A stretch of 8,143 nt of DNA, taken from the NCBI GenBank assembly GCA_964430375.1, contig CAYSEZ010000047.1, forward strand, positions 1-8,143, given 5' to 3'. Under the pieces are notes generated by a model. The model saw only the letters and a program-made list of their open reading frames with translations, was not told where the DNA came from and ran no database searches. Source of the stretch: HGM10836 sp964430375. Its GTDB lineage: Bacteria > Bacillota_I > Bacilli_A > RF39 > UBA660. Below are positions 1 through 5,393 of this stretch, in pieces (positions within the stretch are counted from its first letter, which is position 1; each line of letters begins with the position of its first letter). Made by a program: the position numbers and the translations under genes.

Positions 1-28
1 GGGCTTTATTTATTTTTCTTTTGGGGTA

Positions 29-409
29 TCACATATTCACGAACACCCAAGGTGTTTTAACCATTCTAGGCCCATTTTCATCTTCATAACCTTTACTACT
101 TTCAATAACATATCCTACACAATCTACTAAACGCATATTACAAGTTAAATCATCTATTTTTATTTTTGCTACATTATTAGGTACAAATTTAGGTTCTATT
201 GTCATAATTGTTTTACCTTTAGCACTTTGAGGTATTTCATCTAATGCTCTTTTTCTTTCAAACTCGTCTTCTATATTAGGAATAACAAGAGTTTCAACTA
301 TTTTCTTAATAAAAGTTGATTTTCCGGTTCTTACTGCACCGACTACTCCCAAATATATGTCTCCGCCAGTTCTAAGAGCAATATTTTTTATTATTTCTTC
401 TTTATTCAT
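29..409 (-). CDS. spoIVA: SpoIVA N-terminal fragment (truncated sporulation coat-anchoring ATPase)
   Basis: The protein reads as the start of SpoIVA, the ATPase that polymerises on the forespore surface as the base of the spore coat. After the start come TGGDIYLGVVGAVRTGKST (P-loop GAVRTGKS), then QSAKGKTIMT, EPKFVP, RLVDCVGY (Walker B-like) and GYEDENGPRMVKTPW, all family signatures. Family members run to nearly 500 residues, but here only 126 codons are present. After TPW (near base 47) the resemblance ends and a TGA follows within five codons. Shifting frame gives another short tail that also stops, so a single frameshift does not restore the gene. An ATG at 427 lies in frame, but the predicted sigma-E transcription start falls at about 424-425 and an AGAG/GTGG purine stretch precedes 409, so 409 is preferred. 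The fragment may be an interrupted gene, a pseudogene or an assembly break at the sequence edge. The family call is firm; the cause of truncation is unknown. Confidence 0.85.
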   Translation of the reverse strand: MNKEEIIKNIALRTGGDIYLGVVGAVRTGKSTFIKKIVETLVIPNIEDEFERKRALDEIPQSAKGKTIMTIEPKFVPNNVAKIKIDDLTCNMRLVDCVGYVIESSKGYEDENGPRMVKTPWVFVNM

Positions 410-430
410 ATAACCACTCTCTTTCATTAA

Positions 431-458
431 ACTTTATGATAAAAGTAATTAAATATGA
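431..458 (-). promoter_or_regulatory. Sigma-E-type sporulation promoter for spoIVA
   Basis: On the minus strand TCATATT (plus 452-458) is followed after 13 bases by CATAAAGT (plus 431-438). This fits the mother-cell sigma-E pattern of an ATATT-like -35 and CATAnnnT-like -10. Transcription would begin around 424-425, about 15 bases before the preferred spoIVA start. B. subtilis spoIVA is known to be sigma-E dependent, which makes the match more credible. It is a motif reading only, in an AT-rich background. Confidence 0.5.
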
Positions 459-499
459 AAAAAATAACAAAATTATTATTTATTTGTTATTTATTTACT

Positions 500-540
500 T
501 TTTAATTGCCTCATTATATCTTAAAATGATGCAATTAAAA
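500..540. repeat. 16-bp inverted repeat upstream of spoIVA promoter
   Basis: TTTTAATTGCCTCATT (500-515) and AATGATGCAATTAAAA (525-540) pair over 16 positions with one C/T mismatch, around a 9-base loop. The arms end in T on the 5' side and A on the 3' side, so there is no U-tract after the hairpin in either direction and a terminator is unlikely. It lies about 42 bases upstream of the spoIVA -35 and could be an operator or part of a small element. No known binding motif is recognised. Confidence 0.6.
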
Positions 541-592
541 TATGATTGGTGTAATTAAATTAAATTAAATTTACATATAACCCGCATACATA

Positions 593-621
593 TTGAATTT
601 TAAAGGAAATTACGATATTAT
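593..621 (+). promoter_or_regulatory. Sigma-A-type promoter for the candidate short RNA
   Basis: TTGAAT (593-598) and TATTAT (616-621) are separated by 17 bases. The same two hexamers and spacing occur in front of mscL (4951-4979). Transcription would start near 628. Such matches arise easily in AT-rich DNA; the support here comes from the terminator about 70-100 bases downstream. Confidence 0.35.
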
Positions 622-627
622 AAATAT

Positions 628-731
628 GTGTATGACATATTTTAATTATTCTGCAATTTAATTATATAATATTATCATACACATTTATAACATTTAAAAA
701 AGCAGGTCCTTTATTTAGGTCTGCTTTTTAT
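628..731 (+). ncRNA. Candidate small structured RNA, about 100 nt
   Basis: The interval runs from a predicted sigma-A start to a strong intrinsic terminator. Its 5' end, ATGTGTATGA (626-635), is the exact reverse complement of TCATACACAT (675-684), so the transcript could close a long stem just before the terminator hairpin (695-731). No protein of useful length is encoded: the ATG at 626 gives 11 codons. It lacks the conserved apical motif of SRP RNA and matches no RNA family I recognise. This is an inference from promoter, fold and terminator together. Confidence 0.3.
695..731 (+). terminator. Intrinsic terminator, possibly bidirectional
   Basis: AAAAAGCAG pairs with CTGCTTTTT, with an inner CC/GG extension past a one-base bulge and a TTTATTTA loop. 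It ends in a T-run on the plus strand and in a comparable T-run on the minus strand. Confidence 0.7.
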
Positions 732-740
732 AATACTAAC

Positions 741-835
741 TCCCCAGTAATTCATCGTTTTGCTTTTATATAAAAACTCCCCACTATTTCGTGAAGGAGC
801 ATTTCATTTTAGTCCCCACTCAATCGTGAAGAGCC
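741..835. repeat. Degenerate tandem repeat, unit TCCCCACTnnnTCGTGAAG
   Basis: Two near-identical units start at 778 (TCCCCACTATTTCGTGAAG) and 813 (TCCCCACTCAATCGTGAAG): 16 of 19 positions agree, and the differences are confined to the central three. A decayed third unit starts at 741 (TCCCCAGTAATTC). Starts are 37 and 35 bases apart. Regularly spaced copies like this resemble transposase-binding repeats at the ends of some insertion sequences (IS21-type ends came to mind), but no transposase gene is in the window, so this may be a remnant end or a different protein-binding array. Confidence 0.55.
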
Positions 836-848
836 ATAAAAAAAGGAT

Positions 849-873
849 ACATTTGATTGAGGTAATCAGATGT
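849..873 (-). terminator. Terminator of the ftsY-ylxM transcript
   Basis: ACATTTGATT (849-858) and AATCAGATGT (864-873) form a 10-bp stem with one G-T pair and a 5-base loop. On the minus strand the hairpin is followed by ATCC and a T7 run. The plus-strand side also has T5, so it could act in both directions. A weaker 7-bp hairpin (928-947) lies between it and ylxM. Confidence 0.55.
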
Positions 874-965
874 TTTTATTATCTAAATAGTAAAGTGAAC
901 CATAAAAAGAATAGTAAATTATAATAAATAAAGAAAATTCTCTTTATATAAATTTGCTATTTTTT

Positions 966-1262
966 TTATTTTAATAATTCTTCTAATTTATTTTTAATAT
1001 CAATATCTTTTATCTCTTTAATTATTTCTTTTAATTTTTCATCTTTTTCATATAATTTTAATGAATTTTCAAAGAAAATAAGTTTTTCATTTATTAATTT
1101 TAATTGTTTATGAATAGCATTTCTAGATATATTAAGAGTATCTGCTACTTCACTTAAAGATAAATTATCAAAATAATAACTAGTAAAATATAATCTTTGT
1201 TTATCAGTTAATAAACTTTCATAATAATCAAATAAAATAGTTAAATATACTTCTTCTTTCAT
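966..1262 (-). CDS. ylxM: YlxM-family helix-turn-helix protein associated with the SRP pathway
   Basis: The product has 98 residues, typical of the YlxM/p13 family. It opens with YYESLLTDKQRLYFTSYY, followed by a sigma-70 region 4-like helix-turn-helix at about 35-55 (LSLSEVADTLNISRNAIHKQ), then a charged helical tail. In streptococci the homologue affects SRP GTPase cycling; that role is known of the family, not visible here. The ATG lies inside the ftsY stop (ATGA, four-base overlap) and an AAGGAT sits eight bases upstream inside ftsY, so translation is probably coupled. In Bacillus ylxM is followed by ffh; here the downstream side has only terminator-like hairpins. Confidence 0.88.
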   Translation of the reverse strand: MKEEVYLTILFDYYESLLTDKQRLYFTSYYFDNLSLSEVADTLNISRNAIHKQLKLINEKLIFFENSLKLYEKDEKLKEIIKEIKDIDIKNKLEELLK

Positions 1263-2236
1263 TCTATCATATCCTTAAATAAACTATATATATATTTTTC
1301 TATATCAAATAAAGATAAATCTTCAATAGTCTCACCAGTACCTATATATTTTACTGGTAAACCAACTTCATCTTTTATAGCAAGAACTATTCCTCCTTTA
1401 GCGGTTCCATCTAATTTAGTTAGAACTATTCCTGTTACATTAGTTACATTTTTAAATTCTTTAGCTTGTATTATTCCATTTTGGCCAGTTGAAGCATCTA
1501 GTACTAATAATGTTTCATTTGGAGAATTTTCTATAATAGAAGATGCTACTTTATTAATTTTTTCAAGTTCTTTCATTAAGTTTGTTTTATTTTGAAGGCG
1601 TCCTGCGGTATCTATTAAAACTACATCATAATTTTCTTCTTTTGCTTTAGTTAAACCAATATGTACTACTGCAGCAGGATCTTTAATACTTTCATCTCCG
1701 ATAAAATCGCATTCTAATTTATCAGCCCATTCTTTTAATTGTTTAACTGCTCCAGCACGGAAAGTATCTGCTCCGATAAGAAGAATCTTTTTACCTTTTT
1801 GTTTTTCTTTAAAGGCTAGTTTTGCTATAGTAGTAGTTTTTCCTACTCCATTTACACCAACAAATAGTATTACAGTAGGACCATTATCATTATAATTAAT
1901 TTTAGATGAAATAATATCACCATTTACATATATAATAAATAATTCATCTACTATTATTTCTTTTAAAAGAACAGGATCAGTTATTTTTTCTTTACTTACT
2001 CTATCTTTTAATTTATCTATAAATTTCATAACTGTATTTACACCAATATCAGCCATAATTAATATTTCTTCAAGTTCATAGAAATATTCTTCATTTATTT
2101 TATTATATCTATTAGTTAAAGAAATAAGCTTACTTGTAAAGTTTTCTTTTGTTTTAGTTAGTGTTTTATCATATTTTTTTACTTCTTTTACTTCTTCTTT
2201 TTTAAATGTATTTTTTAATTTACTAAATATTCCCAT
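1259..2236 (-). CDS. ftsY: Signal recognition particle receptor FtsY
   Basis: FtsY is the membrane-associated GTPase that docks ribosome-SRP complexes at the Sec translocon. The 325-residue protein has a short charged N-terminal region (MGIFSKLKNTFKKEE), an N-domain helical bundle, and a G-domain with GVNGVGKTTT at 127-136, ADTFRAGAVKQL, DTAGR at 209-213 and TKLDGTAKGG at 273-282. The DTFRAGA and GTAKGG motifs separate SRP GTPases from other P-loop proteins, and the short acidic region and docking position favour FtsY over Ffh (no C-terminal M domain). The start is fixed by AAAGGAG just upstream. It follows the prs terminator by about 30 bases and overlaps ylxM. Confidence 0.96.
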   Translation of the reverse strand: MGIFSKLKNTFKKEEVKEVKKYDKTLTKTKENFTSKLISLTNRYNKINEEYFYELEEILIMADIGVNTVMKFIDKLKDRVSKEKITDPVLLKEIIVDELFIIYVNGDIISSKINYNDNGPTVILFVGVNGVGKTTTIAKLAFKEKQKGKKILLIGADTFRAGAVKQLKEWADKLECDFIGDESIKDPAAVVHIGLTKAKEENYDVVLIDTAGRLQNKTNLMKELEKINKVASSIIENSPNETLLVLDASTGQNGIIQAKEFKNVTNVTGIVLTKLDGTAKGGIVLAIKDEVGLPVKYIGTGETIEDLSLFDIEKYIYSLFKDMIE

Positions 2237-2267
2237 AATATCTCTCCTTTAATATATTAAGTATATC

Positions 2268-2309
2268 AAAAAAAAAGAAAGATTTAAAGTTATTCATTAA
2301 ACTTTCTTT
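2268..2309 (-). terminator. prs terminator overlapping its stop codon
   Basis: AAAGAAAGATTTAA (2274-2287) and TTAAACTTTCTTT (2297-2309) pair with one bulged base; on the minus strand the stem runs into nine T. The prs TAA lies in the loop. ftsY begins about 30 bases further on, with only a weak promoter candidate (TTTAAA-17-TATACT, plus 2260-2288) that would overlap this hairpin. Confidence 0.75.
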
Positions 2310-3423
2310 CTAGTAATTTTACTGGATATGATTTATCAGTTAAAATATTAGAGATTGATAAATCATTGTGTAAGTAATATATTATATCTGCGACTAATTT
2401 AGAACAATCACATACGTGAATAAAGTCTTCTTTAGAATAGTTTTCATCTATATATGATAAATTAGTAGTATAAATTCCATCTAACATACCTTTATTGTGA
2501 TACTCTTTAAATTTATTAATTCCTTCGGTAAATAATGCGTATGTTACTATTATATAAATGTGTTTAATATTATGTTTATGGAGTTCTTCAATTATATCAA
2601 ACATGCTACCACCACTAGATATCATATCATCTACTACTATAGCAGTTTTCCCAGTTAAATCGCTATTACCAGAATATTCGTGTGAAATAACAGGGTATTT
2701 ACCATTTACTAGGTTATTATAATCGCGTCTTTTTATAAAACTTCCTGCTTCTTTATTTATATACGGACTATTGAATGAGTTTAAATATACGTTTCTTCTT
2801 CCGGTAGCACCATTATCAGGCGCAACAAATACAAGGTTTCTTAGTTCATCTAGTGATAAATCATTAATAAAGTTTTCAAGTATTACATTAGTAGCAAATA
2901 TATTATCAAATTCCATATTTTTAATTGCGTGTTCTACTCCTTGATCATGAGCATCAAATGTAATAAAACTTTTTGCTCTATTAATGTTATCAATTTCTCT
3001 TAAGAAAGCACCACAAGCTAGGTTTTCACGAGTATTTCTACGATGTTGTCTTCCTGCATATAAAAGCGGCATTACTATATTTATGCTTTCAGCATGAGAA
3101 TTGCAAGCGCCAATACCATCTTTTAATTCAACCATTAAGTCATTAGGACTTGTATGATTTTCATATCCTCTCATATTATAAGTAAGTGAATAGTTTCCTA
3201 TGTCTTGCATGAAGAATAAGTTTTTACCTCTAACTGTGTCGTTAATTTCTACTTTTAGGTGCCCATCACTAAAGAAGTTTTCTTTTATGGGTACGATAAA
3301 TGTATATTCTCCTTTATCTAAATCAAATTTTGTGAGTAAATGCTCATCTACTTTAGTACCTAAGCCTTTAATACTATCAAATACTATTAATCTTAATTTA
3401 TTGTTTTCTACTTGTTTTTTCAT
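2290..3423 (-). CDS. prs: Ribose-phosphate pyrophosphokinase (PRPP synthetase), long form
   Basis: The enzyme makes PRPP from ribose 5-phosphate and ATP, the precursor for purines, pyrimidines, NAD, histidine and tryptophan. The type I phosphoribosyltransferase PRPP-binding motif is clear: TAIVVDDMISSGGS around 260-273. An equivalent of the catalytic loop (YARQDRK in classical enzymes) appears as YAGRQHRRNTREN from 122. Two tandem Rossmann-like halves are implied by length. At 377 residues it exceeds the classical 310-320-residue enzymes and diverges in sequence, as in a long form I know from some Bacillota. A GTG at 3435 is in frame, but GGAGG lies across 3429-3433, inside those extra codons, and serves the ATG at 3423; the shorter start is therefore chosen. 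It is last of a three-gene set and has a terminator immediately before its ribosome binding site. Confidence 0.88.
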   Translation of the reverse strand: MKKQVENNKLRLIVFDSIKGLGTKVDEHLLTKFDLDKGEYTFIVPIKENFFSDGHLKVEINDTVRGKNLFFMQDIGNYSLTYNMRGYENHTSPNDLMVELKDGIGACNSHAESINIVMPLLYAGRQHRRNTRENLACGAFLREIDNINRAKSFITFDAHDQGVEHAIKNMEFDNIFATNVILENFINDLSLDELRNLVFVAPDNGATGRRNVYLNSFNSPYINKEAGSFIKRRDYNNLVNGKYPVISHEYSGNSDLTGKTAIVVDDMISSGGSMFDIIEELHKHNIKHIYIIVTYALFTEGINKFKEYHNKGMLDGIYTTNLSYIDENYSKEDFIHVCDCSKLVADIIYYLHNDLSISNILTDKSYPVKLLERKFNE

Positions 3424-3428
3424 TTTTA

Positions 3429-3433
3429 CCTCC
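3429..3433 (-). promoter_or_regulatory. prs Shine-Dalgarno, decides the start codon
   Basis: GGAGG on the minus strand sits five bases before the ATG at 3423. It would be coding sequence if translation began at the in-frame GTG at 3435, so the ATG is favoured. It directly follows the T-run of the upstream hairpin. Confidence 0.8.
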
Positions 3434-3466
3434 ACAAAAAATAATACAGCAAGTACTGTATTATTG
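3434..3466 (-). terminator. Intrinsic terminator or attenuator between the DUF1292-like gene and prs
   Basis: AATAATACAG (3440-3449) and CTGTATTATT (3456-3465) form a perfect 10-bp stem with a 6-base loop; on the minus strand it ends in a T6 run directly before the prs ribosome binding site. The stem contains the stop codon of the upstream gene. With no clear promoter between the two genes, prs would depend on read-through. Confidence 0.75.
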
Positions 3467-3712
3467 ATATTTTTCTAATTTTTCCTGGAACATAGGTAAT
3501 AGTACATTTAATAATTCTAAATCTACTATTTTTTCAAATGTTCCATCTGTATAATTTGGTGAAAAAACTTTATATACATCATTAACACCAGTTTCATCAG
3601 GTAAAACTCCATTTACATATAAATATTCTTTATTATTATACAATACTACTTCAAGTACTACTACTTTTTCATCATCATCAAATGTTATAATATCATATCT
3701 TCCAAAATTCAT
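3461..3712 (-). CDS. DUF1292-like small acidic protein
   Basis: The product has 83 residues, is acidic and has no membrane segment. Alternating beta-type segments (DIITFDDDEKVVVLEVVLY, EYLYVNGV, VYKVFS) precede a C-terminal helix (LELLNVLLPMFQEKLEKYQ). The layout and length resemble DUF1292 (YrzB-type) proteins of Bacillota, whose function is unknown to me. An AGAGGGG stretch nine bases before the ATG serves as ribosome binding site. It follows the coiled-coil gene by 18 bases and is almost certainly cotranscribed with it. Its stop codon lies inside a terminator stem. The family assignment rests on pattern, not on an invariant motif. Confidence 0.6.
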   Translation of the reverse strand: MNFGRYDIITFDDDEKVVVLEVVLYNNKEYLYVNGVLPDETGVNDVYKVFSPNYTDGTFEKIVDLELLNVLLPMFQEKLEKYQ

Positions 3713-3730
3713 ACTAGCTATCCCCTCTTT

Positions 3731-4864
3731 CTATTTTCCCATTCCTTTTTTTATTTCTTTATATCCAAAATAAGCACCGGTTGCTCCGACCGCACCAATT
3801 AAAGCACTTGGCGCAAGAGCTATACCTCCAGTAAGTAATGCTGCACTAGCTACTAAAATTGCAATTGCTTTTTTATTTTTTCTATTTATAACTTTTTTTA
3901 AAACTTCATTTGCTCTAGTAATTAACTTTGGTTTTTTTGGAGATTCTGCTGCTGTATCAACTTTTAACTGTTCATCTAAAGCTTCTTGAGGTGAAATGAA
4001 ATTTTCTTCCTCTTCTTCTTTGGTATTACCATATAAAGCTTCGTCAAATTCCTTGTTAATTTTATCTATTTTTCTTCTTTCTTTTACATCAGCAAGTTTG
4101 CTACGTTTTTCTTCCTCTAGTTTTTCTTTTTCTAAAGCAAGCTTTCTTTCTAATTCTTTTTGTTTTTCTTCTTCTTCCACTTTTTCATAATAAGTTATGT
4201 CCTCTTTTGAAACAATTTTATGTAGTTTAGTAATTGAAGATTTTTTACCTGCGATTAATTTTTTTGTTGAAGTGATTACATTAGCATATAAGTTTTTAAT
4301 TTCATCTGTTGGTGCAGTATTCATTAAGCCTTCGTTAAGTTTAACATCGTTTTCAAGTTTTTCTATTTCCTCTTTTAGATTATCTATTTGAACTTTAACT
4401 GCAGGAATACTATCTTTTGTATTTTTTTCATCTAACTTAGCAGATTTTAATTTTCCTAGTTCTATTTCTTTATTAAAGATGTTATCTAACTTACTATTAG
4501 AAACTTTTATTGTTTTTAAAACATTTCTAATTTCTTCAGAATATTCTGTAAATTTTTCTTTACTTAAGCCATATGTTTCTCTTTCGGTGTATTTAGGCAA
4601 ATACTTATCAGAATTTTGATATATTTTTTCTATACTGTTTATTTTTTCTAATAAAGTATAAACTATTTTATCATATGCTTCGTTATCGTATTCATAAATA
4701 TCTTTTGAAAAGTTAATACCAAATATTGAACCTCCTAATTCATCTTGAATACGAAATATAACACCAAATGCATTAATTCTATTCATGTTTTCTTTTTGTC
4801 TTTTTTGTTCTAACTCTTTTATTTCAGTTTCAATTTCTACAAGTGTTTTATCCACATTTATCAC
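3731..4864 (-). CDS. Coiled-coil protein with C-terminal membrane anchor, function unknown
   Basis: I do not recognise this 377-residue protein. Residues 1-25 and about 100-220 are charged and helical with heptad-like spacing (KVQIDNLKEEIEKLENDV). About 226-275 is a continuous Glu/Lys/Arg-rich helix (EEEEKQKELERKLALEKEK), and an acidic patch EEEEE lies near 280. Residues from about 332 to 367 are hydrophobic and Ala/Gly-rich (AIAILVASAALLTGGIALAP, then IGAVGATGAYFGY), consistent with two short membrane helices or a hairpin, followed by a basic end (KEIKKGMGK). There is no signal peptide, so it is probably tail-anchored with a cytoplasmic coiled coil. GGAGTG precedes the ATG. It is first of a set with the DUF1292-like gene and prs, and is the only TAG-ended gene here. 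A scaffold or tether role would be a guess. Confidence 0.75.
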   Translation of the reverse strand: MINVDKTLVEIETEIKELEQKRQKENMNRINAFGVIFRIQDELGGSIFGINFSKDIYEYDNEAYDKIVYTLLEKINSIEKIYQNSDKYLPKYTERETYGLSKEKFTEYSEEIRNVLKTIKVSNSKLDNIFNKEIELGKLKSAKLDEKNTKDSIPAVKVQIDNLKEEIEKLENDVKLNEGLMNTAPTDEIKNLYANVITSTKKLIAGKKSSITKLHKIVSKEDITYYEKVEEEEKQKELERKLALEKEKLEEEKRSKLADVKERRKIDKINKEFDEALYGNTKEEEEENFISPQEALDEQLKVDTAAESPKKPKLITRANEVLKKVINRKNKKAIAILVASAALLTGGIALAPSALIGAVGATGAYFGYKEIKKGMGK

Positions 4865-4900
4865 TCCTTCAGATTATAGTAACCCCTCTAACTGATTTAA

Positions 4901-4929
4901 ATTATATCATATAAATTATACTTTGTAAA
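4901..4929 (-). promoter_or_regulatory. Sigma-A promoter of the coiled-coil/DUF1292/prs operon
   Basis: On the minus strand TTTACA (plus 4924-4929) and TATAAT (plus 4901-4906) are separated by exactly 17 bases. Transcription would start near 4894, about 30 bases before the ATG at 4864. The only strong promoter visible for the three genes lies here. Confidence 0.7.
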
Positions 4930-4950
4930 CCGATTTTTTTACTTTTTAAC

Positions 4951-4979
4951 TTGAATTAAATTGATATTCTTGTTATTAT
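4951..4979 (+). promoter_or_regulatory. Extended -10 sigma-A promoter of mscL
   Basis: TTGAAT (4951-4956), 17 bases, then TATTAT (4974-4979), with the extended element TG at 4971-4972. The predicted start near 4986 gives a leader of about 13 bases, just enough to hold the AAGGAGG site at 4988-4994. Confidence 0.7.
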
Positions 4980-4998
4980 AAAAACACAAGGAGGAAGT

Positions 4999-5376
4999 AT
5001 GAAAGAGTTTAAAAAATTTATTTCTAGAGGAAACGCTTTAGATTTAGCAATCGGTGTTATTATGGGTGCAGCTTTTAGCAATATTGTAACTTCAATAGTA
5101 GATAATATTTTAACTCCATTATTAGGTATCATAATAGGTGGTATTGATTTTACTAATTTATCTATTAAAGTAGGAAGTTCTGTAATTAGTTATGGAGTGT
5201 TTTTACAAAATGTTATTGATTTTCTAATAGTTTCATTCTGTTTATTTATTATTGTTAAAGCAATTAATAAGTTAACTCATAAAGAAGTAAAAAAAGACGA
5301 GAAGAAAGAAATTGTTAAATCTGATGAAACAAAACTACTTGAAGAAATAAGAGATTTATTAAAAGAAACTAAATAA
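4999..5376 (+). CDS. mscL: Large-conductance mechanosensitive channel MscL
   Basis: MscL is a homopentameric inner-membrane channel that opens under high membrane tension to release solutes during osmotic downshock. The 125-residue protein carries the family start KEFKKFISRGNALDLAIGVIMG, with the N-terminal amphipathic helix running into the first membrane helix (about 15-40), the PLLG turn and a periplasmic loop (GGIDFTNLSIKVG). A second membrane helix (about 68-90, NVIDFLIVSFCLFIIVKAIN) and a charged C-terminal bundle helix ending in EEIRDLLKETK follow. Length is normal to slightly short. AAGGAGG lies four bases before the ATG. It diverges from the coiled-coil operon and converges on uppS with no gap. 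Confidence 0.96.
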   Translation: MKEFKKFISRGNALDLAIGVIMGAAFSNIVTSIVDNILTPLLGIIIGGIDFTNLSIKVGSSVISYGVFLQNVIDFLIVSFCLFIIVKAINKLTHKEVKKDEKKEIVKSDETKLLEEIRDLLKETK

Positions 5377-5393
5377 TTATCTAGTTTCTTTTA
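5360..5393. terminator. Shared bidirectional terminator of mscL and uppS
   Basis: The 12-base arms 5360-5371 and 5382-5393 are perfectly complementary (TAAAAGAAACTA / TAGTTTCTTTTA) around a 10-base loop that holds both stop codons. The stem is coding for both genes, on opposite strands. U-rich 3' arms in both directions suit termination of each transcript, though there is no long T-run beyond the stem. Confidence 0.65.

Larger units (their letters stand above)
428..965. other. 538-base gene-free stretch upstream of spoIVA and downstream of ylxM
   Basis: No credible protein gene is visible on either strand; the few open frames are under about 20 codons and lack conserved character. The stretch holds the spoIVA promoter, a 16-bp dyad (500-540), AATTA tandem units (about 553-570), a candidate short plus-strand RNA (about 628-731), a degenerate tandem repeat (741-835), and hairpins at 849-873 and 928-947 that probably end the ftsY-ylxM transcript. 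Confidence 0.7.

Noticed and set aside
29..31. TGA read as tryptophan (Mycoplasma-type code), which would extend the spoIVA frame
   Set aside because: ftsY and the endonuclease end naturally at TGA, and the extended residues do not resemble SpoIVA.
36..43. TTCACGAA near the spoIVA break as an inverted copy of the 741-835 repeat unit
   Set aside because: Only eight bases agree and the order relative to the GGGG part is reversed; too weak to call an element end.
585..592. Sigma-E-like -10 (CATACATA) on the plus strand
   Set aside because: No suitable -35 at the right distance; the sigma-A pair just downstream is a better explanation.
695..731. SRP RNA (because AGCAGG lies near ftsY/ylxM)
   Set aside because: The GGAA-type apical loop and adjoining asymmetric loop of SRP RNA are absent; the bases form a plain terminator hairpin.
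3200..3478. Plus-strand open frame inside prs
   Set aside because: Shadow of a strongly supported gene; Ser/Phe/Leu-rich composition typical of antisense to AT-rich coding sequence.
3996..4391. Two plus-strand open frames inside the coiled-coil gene
   Set aside because: Serine/phenylalanine-rich antisense of Glu/Lys-rich helix codons, no start signals.
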